Origin: Rhizobium sp. AC27/96 | GTDB lineage: Bacteria > Pseudomonadota > Alphaproteobacteria > Rhizobiales > Rhizobiaceae | Assembly: GCF_001692325.1 (NCBI RefSeq) | Contig: NZ_LXKN01000001.1 | Coordinates: forward strand, 1,178,001 to 1,242,000 | DNA: 64,000 bases | Reading direction: 5' to 3' | In this document: positions 50,317 through 59,600 of the stretch, piece by piece | Layout of the letters: each line of letters starts with the position of its first letter | How positions within the stretch are numbered: position 1 is the stretch's first letter | Program-made: the position numbers and the translations under genes | The notes under the pieces: model-generated | What the model was told of the DNA's origin: nothing | Seen by the model: the letters and a program-made list of their open reading frames with translations, nothing else | The model's database searches: none

Positions 50317-51186
50317 TCATGCTTTAAGTCTCGCGCGCGTCCTGAGAATAGCATCCGCAACGGCCAGCGCATCCCTGTTGATTGCGACATTGTGTACGCG
50401 GAATAGGGCTGCTCCCTGCAAACGCAAGATTGTGCTGGTCGCGGCCGTGCCGACATCGCGGCCGGCGGCATCACGCCCCGTGATGGTGCCGACAAATCGC
50501 TTGCGTGAGGTGCCCACCAGCAGCGGCAAGTCGAACCGAAGCAGCGCATTGAAACGCGCCATCAATTCCAGATTCTCTTCGGCATTCTCCTTGGCGAAGC
50601 CGAAGCCGGGGTCGAGCACGATATTTTGCCTGCTGACGCCAGCCGCCGCGGCGATGTCGAGCGAACGGCTGAGGAACAGGATCTGATCGTCGATCACATC
50701 GGGCAGTTTCTGCCTGTCGCGACCGGTATGCATGATGCAAAGCCCCGCTCCCGTCTGCGCCGCCACACCAGCTATATCCGGCTCGCGTTGCAGACCGAAG
50801 ACATCGTTGACGATATGCGCGCCGGCTCCGATTGCCAGCCGCGCCGTGTCAGCCCGATAGGTATCCACCGAGATCAGCGCATCGGTCCTGCTTCGCAATG
50901 CCTCGATGACGGGCAGCACCCGCCCCTGCTCCTGGCTGGCGCTAACGACATCGGCGCCCGGCTTCGTCGATTCTCCACCGATATCCACAATGGCAGCGCC
51001 GTCAGCGATACAGGCAAGCGCATGTTCCACCGCGGCATCGACAGCCTCGTAGTGGCCACCGTCAGAGAATGAATCCGGCGTCACGTTGACGATAGCCATG
51101 ATGACGCTTTTTTTGCCGACCTCGATGCTGCGGCCATGCGCGACATGCCAGCTATGGCTGCGAAGCTCCGTCACGAACCGTCCCAT
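50317..51186 (-). CDS. folP: Dihydropteroate synthase
   Basis: Condenses 6-hydroxymethyl-dihydropterin pyrophosphate with p-aminobenzoate, the target step of sulfonamides. The 289-residue TIM barrel has IVNVTPDSFSDGGHYE, VDIGGESTKPGA, HIVNDVFGLQ, VLDPGFGFAKE and LLVGTSRKRFVG, and the C-terminal VHNVAIN. All family segments are present. The start is ATG 51186 (MGRFVTELRSHSW). It leads the folP-folB-folK unit on the minus strand. Confidence 0.96.
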   Translation of the reverse strand: MGRFVTELRSHSWHVAHGRSIEVGKKSVIMAIVNVTPDSFSDGGHYEAVDAAVEHALACIADGAAIVDIGGESTKPGADVVSASQEQGRVLPVIEALRSRTDALISVDTYRADTARLAIGAGAHIVNDVFGLQREPDIAGVAAQTGAGLCIMHTGRDRQKLPDVIDDQILFLSRSLDIAAAAGVSRQNIVLDPGFGFAKENAEENLELMARFNALLRFDLPLLVGTSRKRFVGTITGRDAAGRDVGTAATSTILRLQGAALFRVHNVAINRDALAVADAILRTRARLKA

Positions 51187-51263
51187 CCCATTGAAAATGA
51201 AAAAACCTTGCGCTCGATATTGCGCTCACAGTGCCTATGCCGCAAGGTTCGCCGAAGTTCAAC

Positions 51264-51902
51264 ATGGTTGCGTCACGAATGCCGCTTGCATCCCATAAGA
51301 TCAGTATTTCGTGTGCCTTGTTGCTCGCGCTCTGCATGACTGAAATCGCCCATGCCGAGGTGGTTACCCGCAAAACCATTTCCTATTTCGACATCAAGGG
51401 CAGCAGCGCCGACGAACTCGATGCCGCATTGAACCATCAAGGACCGCTCGCGATGGGCTCCAGCAGCCATCATCCGGGCGCGACGCGAATTCGCTTCGGC
51501 GGCAGCGCGACCTATAGTGAAGCAAGCGGCCGCTGCTACATTTCCAGCGCCAGGGTCACGGTCGACACCGAAATCATCCTGCCCCGCTGGCGCGACCGGC
51601 GCCGTGCGAGCAAGCAGCTTTCCCTGATCTGGGACACTCTTGCTGCCGACATTCGTCGCCACGAGGATCGTCACGTCGAGATTGCGCGCCAGCACGCCCG
51701 GCAGATGGAGCGGCTGATCCTCTCCTTGCCATCGGCCAGCAATTGCGACGCGCTTCAGGACAAAGCGAATGAGGTGACGGCGCGGGAAACCGAGCGGCAC
51801 GATGCCGATCAGGCGCGATTCGATCGCATCGAAGCCATCAACTTTCAGAACCGAATACAGAGATTGCTTTACTACCGTAGCCGCGGAAACAACCGGCAGT
51901 AG
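51264..51902 (+). CDS. DUF922 domain exported protein, possible zinc protease
   Basis: A 212-residue exported protein. A signal peptide (SISCALLLALCMTEIAHA) precedes a domain with ISYFDIKGSSADELDAAL and the metal-binding-like motif RRHEDRHVEIARQHA, which contains H-E-x-x-H. This fits DUF922, a family of predicted secreted Zn-dependent proteases. Two other cysteines (SGRCYISS and SNCDALQ) may pair. The start is uncertain: ATGs at 51237, 51264 and 51279 are all in frame and none has a convincing ribosome site. It is divergent from folP. Confidence 0.78.
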   Translation: MVASRMPLASHKISISCALLLALCMTEIAHAEVVTRKTISYFDIKGSSADELDAALNHQGPLAMGSSSHHPGATRIRFGGSATYSEASGRCYISSARVTVDTEIILPRWRDRRRASKQLSLIWDTLAADIRRHEDRHVEIARQHARQMERLILSLPSASNCDALQDKANEVTARETERHDADQARFDRIEAINFQNRIQRLLYYRSRGNNRQ

Positions 51903-52357
51903 ATCACCCCGGGACATTCATTCACGCAAAAGACCACTCAAATGTCACGAATTGTGGGAAAACAGCCACTATTTCTGTGAATCGTCCGGTCATGTCGTTC
52001 TTTGAACTTTACGATAATCTGAAATAGGTTTTTCTTATTAATCACAGGGATAAACGAACCGGATGATTCGAAAATGCCGGACGATATCTCGAAGTGATCT
52101 TCTTTGAATGCCTGCGCTGGCGGGTTTGTTCACTCTTTCAGCGCAATCGGGGTTTGTTTTCCAAAGCATGCGCTAAGTGTTCTCCTGGCGCGTCTTGAAG
52201 CCACAGGCGTTTCCTCCCTTGCCTGTCGGTGATGCGCCCGCCTCGCCTCGCTCGCTGTACCAGCTGAGCGGGGCATCTTTTTGGGGCGGCCGGAGAGTTT
52301 CAGATACAACTGAGAGCCGGGACCACGCGGCCAAAGCTGCGCGAGCCCTGGCGTCTT
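51903..52357. other. Intergenic region holding a candidate small RNA
   Basis: This 455-base gap lies between the DUF922 gene and the convergent ferredoxin gene. The first 270 bases hold nothing I recognise. The segment from about 52178 to 52283 folds into two strong stems and a terminator on the plus strand (separate entry). A 62-codon minus-strand frame crosses it but lacks a ribosome site and does not resemble a protein. Confidence 0.5.
52178..52283 (+). ncRNA. Candidate small RNA with CU-rich loop and terminator
   Basis: Outer stem GGCGCGTC (52187-52194) pairs with GATGCGCC (52231-52238). Within it ACAGGC (52203-52208) pairs with GCCTGT (52221-52226) around the loop GTTTCCTCCCTT (52209-52220), which contains an anti-Shine-Dalgarno CCTCC. 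A second hairpin, CCTCGCTC (52246-52253) with GAGCGGGG (52266-52273), is followed by CATCTTTTTGG, a terminator. The layout resembles the alphaproteobacterial CCUCC-loop (cuckoo/alpha-r14-like) RNAs. The 5' end is estimated; I find no convincing promoter hexamers. Confidence 0.55.
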
Positions 52358-52678
52358 TCAAGCCTGACGTTCAGGAACGTGGACAACGAGCCCGTCAAGA
52401 GTGCTCGTCATCTTGATCTGACAGGAGAGCCGCGACGTGGGGCGGACATCGAACGCGAAGTCCAGCATGTCTTCCTCCATCGCCTGCGGACTGCCGACCC
52501 TCTCCGTCCATTCGTCGTCGACATAGACATGACAGGTGGCACAGGCACATGCTCCGCCGCATTCCGCCTCAATGCCCGGAACGGAGTTGCGTACGGCGTT
52601 TTCCATTACGGTGGAGCCGTCGTCGACATTGAGGTCAAAACGGGTGCCGTCAAAGGCGACGATGGTCAATTGGGTCAT
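52358..52678 (-). CDS. [2Fe-2S] ferredoxin, adrenodoxin type
   Basis: A 106-residue electron carrier. The cluster ligands are Cys40, Cys46, Cys49 and Cys86 (C-x5-C-x2-C ... C, in [12 protein letters not shown] and SRLSCQI); Cys44 is an extra cysteine. [19 protein letters not shown] upstream of the first ligand is typical of the ISC-type or adrenodoxin-like class, which donate electrons to P450, Fe-S assembly or similar systems. No partner reductase or P450 is nearby. The start at 52678 is fixed by the family start [11 protein letters not shown]; the ribosome site is weak. Confidence 0.92.
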   Translation of the reverse strand: MTQLTIVAFDGTRFDLNVDDGSTVMENAVRNSVPGIEAECGGACACATCHVYVDDEWTERVGSPQAMEEDMLDFAFDVRPTSRLSCQIKMTSTLDGLVVHVPERQA

Positions 52679-52825
52679 GTAGATGAATTCCGAAATTCGT
52701 GAGTAAAGGACGATCCGGAATTTTACTTCCAACAATTCGCTGGGGCAGTCAACATTTGCGCCGCCGAAACGGATTTCCCGCTTGGCGGCGCAACGATGCA
52801 TTTGCAGGCTTTCGAAAGGATCAGC

Positions 52826-53194
52826 TCAGCGCGACAGCTTCAGAATGAAGTTCTCTGCCTCGATGACGCATGTGGTGACGGCGGCCATATGGGTCGCGTC
52901 GCTACCATCGTTTTCCAGAGCGCCCGCCGCGTCCGCGACACGAAAGGCGCCGACTGCGCTTGCTGCGCCCTTCAGCTTGTGGGATGCCGCATGGATGCGG
53001 TTGGCATCGCCGCTGCCGATCTCCTGAAGACAGGATCGGGCCTGCCGGGCAAACATCTGCAACACTTCGACTTCGAGAGCCTTGTCGCCCATGGTCTGCT
53101 TTGCGAGATGGACGAGGTCGATCGCCCGCTCCCTTGATGGGGTCGGCCCGCGCGAATTATCCGGAGATTCAAATGCAATATTCAGTGCTGCCAT
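52826..53194 (-). CDS. Hpt domain phosphotransfer protein
   Basis: A 122-residue stand-alone histidine phosphotransfer protein. The phospho-accepting His72 is in AASHKLKGAASAVGA, flanked by RIDLVHLAKQTM-like helix and LQMFARQARSCLQEI. It has no kinase or receiver domain, so it should shuttle phosphate between other proteins. Its gene is divergent from the growth pole ring gene and upstream of the ferredoxin gene on the same strand. Its partners are unknown; it is not ChpT, which is a larger protein. Confidence 0.88.
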   Translation of the reverse strand: MAALNIAFESPDNSRGPTPSRERAIDLVHLAKQTMGDKALEVEVLQMFARQARSCLQEIGSGDANRIHAASHKLKGAASAVGAFRVADAAGALENDGSDATHMAAVTTCVIEAENFILKLSR

Positions 53195-53687
53195 GTGCCA
53201 ACGCTCCCGTCCTTAACCTGTGACTGTTTTAGCGACCTGCCGCATAGTTGCGGTCTTGGCATGGCCATCGAGTTAAATTTTGGCACATTGAGGGCGTAAA
53301 ACTCACGACATGGTTAACGCGCGTTAAACATGCCCAGAATATTGGATTTTCATGCGCTTGAACACGTTAGGAAGGTTAATCGCGCCTTAACGATCCACTG
53401 ACTTTACAGTGGAATTAATTGTCATGACTGGGGGAATGTGTCACTACGATACGGCTAGATTGGGTTTATGGCGCATGCCTTTGCCCAGGAAGTGGATGAT
53501 GGTAATGTTTTCATAACATCCGTTTGAAAAACCAGTTATCCACTCTGAAATGTAATGGGAAATCCACCCTCGATATTTATCGAAGACGGAGGACCCCACG
53601 GGAGGCAGGGTTCGTCTTTTCTGGATACGGCGGAATTTCCGGAAACGACACGGCAAGCCCGAGTGAGTTGTAACGAGGCGTAACCGC
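53195..53687. promoter_or_regulatory. Divergent promoter region between the Hpt gene and the growth pole ring gene
   Basis: A 493-base AT-richer gap. It holds the palindrome TTAACGCGCGTTAA (53314-53327), a perfect CtrA-type site (separate entry), the inverted repeat TCCACTG (53394-53400)/CAGTGGA (53407-53413), and a TTATCCACT at 53536-53544, one mismatch from a DnaA box. No gene is evident. The density of sites suggests cell-cycle control of the large downstream gene, though single short motifs can occur by chance. Confidence 0.55.
53376..53391 (+). promoter_or_regulatory. CtrA-type binding site TTAA-N7-TTAAC
   Basis: TTAA (53376-53379), seven bases TCGCGCC, then TTAAC (53387-53391) match the full CtrA consensus exactly. 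It lies about 300 bases upstream of the growth pole ring start and about 180 bases from the Hpt start. CckA, whose relay controls CtrA, is encoded in the same window. Which gene it controls is inference. Confidence 0.7.
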
Positions 53688-56600
53688 ATGGCGAACAAAA
53701 AGTACATCGAGTCGGTCGAGGACAAGGCCTTTCAGGCATTGGACGAAGCTTTGCAGATCGATTTCAGTGACGAGAACTTGGAGTCTCGCAGCGGTCCCAC
53801 GCCTGATGTCCCGGAGCGAAAAGTGTCTGAACCGCCGAAACAGCCGATGAAGCAGACCAAGGACGATGCAGCCCGCAAGGCTGGCAGCGCACGAAGCGCG
53901 CCCGCCCCTGCCGCAACGCCCCGCCCCGCGGAGGCACCTAAAAGCCCGAACCTTGCGGCGGCAAACGACGGCAATCGGGCAAGCCCCGCCAGCCTCCTGA
54001 AGGCTTTGGATAGCGGCTCCCAGAGCCATGCGGTCCGCAACGCCACGATCTTTTCGCTGTTCTGGATCATCGGCGGCGCCGGCCTCGCCTTCCTTCTCTA
54101 TGGCGCGCAGATCCGAAACATCCAATCCGTAGCCGATCTCGTCGCCCTTCCCGGTGTCATTGCCTGCATTGTCGGCATCGTCATACCCGTCCTCATGTTC
54201 TATGCCTTCGGCATGATGATCTCGCGGGCGCACGACATGCGCAATGCCGCCCGCTCCATGGCGGAAGTGGCGCTGCGCCTCGTCGAGCCTGAAACCGTCG
54301 CCTCCGATCGCATCATGACCGTCGGTCAGGCAGTGCGTCGCGAAGTCTCGGCCATGAATGAGGGCATCGAGCGCACGATTGCGCGCGCCACCGAGCTGGA
54401 AACCCTCGTCCATTCCGAAGTCAACGCGCTCGAGCGCAGCTATGCCGACAATGAATTGCGCGTGCGCGGCCTCGTCCACGAACTCGGCACCGAACGCGAT
54501 GCGATCGTCAATCACGCCGAGCGGATTCGCTCATCGATCTCGGGCGTCCACGACCAGATCAAGGAAGATCTGTCGCTGGCGACTGAAGAGATCGCCGTAC
54601 GCCTGTCTACATCGGGCGAAGCCTTTGCCTCGATGATCGATACCCGCGCTGCGGCGCTGATGGAAAAGTCGGATTCCGCCGTTCAGGCGCTCGGAACTCT
54701 GCTCGCAGCCAAGACCGATAGCCTGCTGCAGAACCTCAACGCTTCGGGCCTCGCGCTTAGCCATGAGTTCGATTCACGCCTGGACGCCCTCTCGTCGACG
54801 CTTGGCGAACGCGGCAAGGAATTGCTCGGCCAATTTGAAACCCGCGCCTCGACGCTGGATGCGAATACCGAAAAGCTGAACAACGCCCTCAACGAGCGCG
54901 CCCGCCAGCTCAACGAAACGCTGGTCGCCCGCACCAGGGAAATCAGTGAGAGCCTCACCGGCGGTGAACGCTCGATCACCGGCACGCTGGATACTGTGCT
55001 GGCCAAGCTCAATACGTCTCTTGACGAAAAGGGTGCCAGCTTCCGCCAGAGCCTGCAATCGACGGCCGATGACACCATGATGGACATCGATCTTCGTTCG
55101 GGCTTCTTCGAAGAGCGTTTCCAGTCGACGATCGCGCAGCTTTCGACGACCTTTGACGAGCATGTCTCGGAATTCACCTCCGCCTTCGACAAGCGCGCCG
55201 GCACGCTCGACAGCAAGCTTTCGGAAAGCCTTGCCCGGATCAATCAGTCCCTGGGCAGCAACTCGGAAGCCATTGAAGGCATTCTGACGTCCAGCATCGA
55301 GCGCCTCGGCTCCTCCCTCACCGACCAGTCGTTCGCACTAGCGACCACTCTGGCGACCGGCCAGGAAGTACTGGAAAGCGCCATCGGCTCCAGGGCCGGC
55401 GAGATCACCTCTGCGCTGCAGAATGCCACCAGCGGCATTTCCTCCGCCCTCACCTCGGGTACAGGCGAACTGAACGCTGCGCTGAGCACCCACGCAAGCA
55501 CCTTCACCAATGCCGTCCAGGGCGTGACGCGGGATGTCTCTGCCGCCCTGCAGAGCGGCACGGAAGAACTCACCACCGCTTTCACCGGCCGCGCCAACGA
55601 GATCAACAATACGCTCTCGTCCCGCACCAGCGAGATCACCCAGGCATTGGGTTCCGCCCATGAGCGCATCGACGCCGTCATGGCGTCTCGCAGCACGGCC
55701 CTGTTCGGTGCTCTTGCCGACAATCAGTCACGCTTCGAACAGACGCTGGCCGAACGCTCGGAAGGCATCGTCAGCGCCGTCAGCGGTTCGCATGAGCATC
55801 TGACTGCCGCACTCGACGAACGCACCTCGATGCTGGCGATCTCGCTTGCCGAGAACCAGCTGCGCCTCGAAAACACGCTGGCAAGCCGCGCCGACGCCAT
55901 CACCGGCGCCATTGCCGAGACACATGGCAAGCTCGCCGATACGCTCGACGACAAGACGATGGCCCTTGCCATTGCTCTCTCCGAAAGCCAGTCGCGGCTG
56001 GAAGATACCGTCTCCGGACATGCCGAGCAGGTCGCCGGCACCATGGATGAAAAGACCAAGGCGCTTGCCCGCGCCCTCGCCGACGGCCATGCGCGCCTGG
56101 AAAGCACAGTGTCCGGTCACGCCGAAACCGTCACCAACGCGCTCGACGACCGGACCATGGCGCTTGCCATCGCCCTCTCTGAAAGCCAGGCGCGACTGGA
56201 AGAAACCGTGGCAGGCCATGCAGAGCGCGTCGCCGATACGCTTGACGGCAAGACTGGCGCACTCGCGGCTGCCTTGACCAGCGGACAGAGCCGCCTTGAG
56301 GAAACGCTCTCGAACCGCGCCGAAGAGATCATCAAGGCCTTCGCCGGCAATCATACTGCTCTTGCTGAAGCGCTTGACGACCGGACCATGGCGCTTGCCA
56401 TCGCTCTGTCCGAAAGCCAGTCCCGCCTGGAAGACACGGTTTCCGGCCACGCCGAGCGCGTCGCCGATACGCTTGATGGCAAGACACGGGCACTTTCCGA
56501 CGTTTTGACGAACGGTCAATCTCGTCTCGAAGAAACGCTGGCCAACCGTGCGGAAGCCATCACCAACGCATTCGCCGGCAATCACGCCGCCATTGGCGAT

Positions 56601-59600
56601 GCGCTGGATGACAAGGCCATGGCTTTGGCCATTTCGCTTTCCGACACCCAGTCCCGCCTTGAAGACGCTCTTTCCAGCCGCCTGGATGCACTCTCCAGCA
56701 CGGTCGCCGGCACTCATGACAAGATCGTCAACAGCCTCGACGACAGAACGATGGCACTGGCAATCGCTCTCTCCGAGAACCAGGCGAAGCTCGAGGAAAC
56801 CCTGACGAACAGCGCCCAGGCCATCGCTCACACCGTGGCAAGCGGCCATGACGCGCTGACCAACACGCTCGACGACAAGAGCATGGCCTTTGCAATCTCG
56901 CTCGCCGAAAACCAGAGCCGCTTTGAAGGCGCCCTGGAATCGCGTGCCAACGCCCTGCTCGACAGCGTCTCCGGCGCGGAATCCCGCGTGGCTGGCGCCT
57001 TCGGCGACAAGGCGGATGCCATTCGCGCTGCCTACACCGAAAATCAGGATCGCCTCGACCGCTCGCTCGCAGCCCACACGGAATCTCTGTCGGGATTGCT
57101 CAACAGCGGCACGGACAGGGTCGAGAACGCGCTTGGCAGCACGACACGCCAGCTTGAAGACACGCTCGGCACAGGCCTGTCCCAGATGGATCAGAACCTG
57201 GCCTCTGCTTACGAGCGCATGCGCTCGACGCTGGAAGACCGCAGCAACGCCATCAGCCTGACGCTGCGTGATGCGCACGCTCAGATCGACAATACGCTGA
57301 TGGAGCAGACGACCAACATCGGGACGTCGATTGCCACCAGCGCCAGCATGCTCGAAATGTCGCTCGAAGACCGCGAGGCTTCGCTCCGCCAGACCATCGA
57401 CGCAAGCGCAAGAGCATTGGAAGAACGCCTCAGCAGCGGCGCTGGCGACGTTGCCGGCCGCATTCAGCAGGCAGCAGGCGATATCGCCCGCTCGGCGGAA
57501 AGCTTCTCGTCCAACCTCAACCAGTCGATCGACGGCATGACCAGCCGCTTCGCCGATACCGGTTCGCGCGTCGAAGCCAGCCTGTCCGCTCTCGAAAGCC
57601 GCATTCATGAAGGTGTGACCGGCGTTACCGCCCAGGTTGATGCGGCAGGCAATCGCCTGTCCGAGACCCTGGCAACGGGTGCTGCTCAGATCGATCACAG
57701 TGGCAGCGAAGCCGCTGCTCGCATCGAGGAACGCCTGTCGACCATGGATCGCGCGCTCAATGTCGGCCTCGAAGCCGTCAACCGCACGATCGAAGGCAAG
57801 GCCGCCAATCTCGCGACAACGCTGCGCACCGCCGTTGCCGATGCCGCTCAGGGTATGGACGGCGAGGCAACCCGCACCGCCGACCTGCTTGCCAGCACCG
57901 GCCAGCAGTTTGCCGATAATCTTGGCAACCACAGCGATGCCTTCACACGCGCCATGACCGAGCGTTCCGACGACCTCGTCAACCGCGTCTCGGAAACGCA
58001 GAGCCGCTTGGCGAGCCAGGCGGCAGCCGTCGCCCAGACCTTCTCTGAAGCAGGCAATGCAATCGTCAACAAGGTTGCCGAAGCCGAAGGCCTCGTCAGC
58101 AACCAGGTCAACACGATCTCGCAGGCCCTGTCATCGGCCGAACAATCGCTGGAAGCCCGCGGTGCCGCCATCCGCAACACGCTTGCCGGCGGTAGCGAGC
58201 AAATCGCCTCCACCATGTCCCAGGTCGAGAAGGCACTTGAAGAGCGCGGCACCGCCATCCGCACTGCGCTGGAAGACCGTGCCCGCGAAATCGACGCCAC
58301 GCTGACAGATGTCGACAAGGCACTGGAAGCGCGCGGCGCATCGATCCGTACCTCGCTCGACGAGCGCACCCGCGAACTGAACTCGATGCTGGCAGGACGC
58401 TCGACGGAACTGTCGCGCCTGATCGATGAGAAGGCCCGCCCGATCGTCGACCGCTATGCGGCTACGGGTCAGGAAGCCGCAGCCCTCATCTCGGCTGCGG
58501 CCCAGGAAAGCACGGAGCGCCTGCGCGCCGAAAATGCCGCCCTGATCAATGCCATCGCATCGCGCACCGAACATGCGGTCACCACCGTCAGCGCACTCGA
58601 AAACAACCTGCTGGCAAGCGTCAACGGCATCATCGCCCGCTTGGCCGAAAACAACTCGGCGATCACCGGCCTGCTCAGCAACGCCGCAGCCGAATATGCA
58701 AGCGTTGATGATCGTCTTACCGCGACCTCTGTCCGTTTCGCAGACTCCGCCGCCAAGGCCGGCGAAATGGTTTCGGCCTCCAGCCGCCTCCTCGAAGGCA
58801 AGGTCGACAAGCTCTCGGAAATCACCGGCCAGACCTTGTCGCAGGTCGGCAGCATCGTCGGCCGCTTCGACGATCACTCCAAGGTGCTGACGCAAGCTTC
58901 CGCGCTTCTGGGTGCCGCTCAGTCGAACTTGGTGTCGACACTGGAAGAGCGCGAAACCGCCCTGCAGAACCTGGCGGTCGGCCTCGTTCAACGCTCGGAA
59001 GAAATCGAAAACACCATGCGCGCCCTGGGCACCATGGTCGAGACCGCCTTCGACCGTGCCGAACAGCGCTCCAACCAGGTCACCGGCAATCTGCGCCAGG
59101 GCGTGCAGTCTTCCTTCGCGGATATCGGCCGCGTTCTCTCCGAAGTGGAGAAGCGCGCCGAGGATGCCGCGGAAGGCATGCGCGGCACACTTCAAAAGGC
59201 CGGCGAGGAAGCGAGCCAGGCCGTTGAAAGCACCTTTGCCAGCGCCGAGCGTCGCTCCAACGATCTGACCAACCGCCTTCGCGGCGGCCTCACGGCTTCG
59301 CTGTCCGAAGTCGAGCAGATGTTCGCGGAAGCCGGCAAGACGTCTGATGGTGCCGCCGAACAGCTTCGTGAGACCTTGCGCGTCGCTGTCGATGACGCCG
59401 TCGTCCGTTTCGCCGGGGCAACCGACGAGATCCGCCGCTCGGCCGGGGATATCCGCAGGGAACTCGACATGACCCGCAGCGAGTTGAAGCGCGGTGCTTT
59501 CGATCTTCCCGAAGAAGCCAAGGAAAGCGCTGCCGCCATGCGCCGCGCCGTCGCCGAGCAGATCAAGGCCCTGCAGGACATCTCGCAGATTGTCGGCCGC

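Noticed and set aside
51903..52180. 6S RNA, SRP RNA, RNase P RNA or tmRNA in the long gap
   Set aside because: The conserved cores of these RNAs are not present; only the compact hairpin-terminator structure further right is supported.
52173..52361. A 62-codon minus-strand frame in the gap before the ferredoxin gene
   Set aside because: It lacks a ribosome site, resembles no protein and runs antisense across the stems of the candidate small RNA, whose base pairing explains the sequence better.
53536..53544. Replication origin suggested by a DnaA-like box
   Set aside because: Only one imperfect 9-base box is visible, with no cluster, AT-rich unwinding element or dnaA/hemE neighbours. It is noted only as a possible regulatory site.
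55728..57932. A 734-codon open frame antisense to the growth pole ring gene
   Set aside because: It is a mirror of the high-GC repeats on the coding strand. The plus-strand frame has a start, a ribosome site, conserved domains and a terminator; the antisense frame has none.
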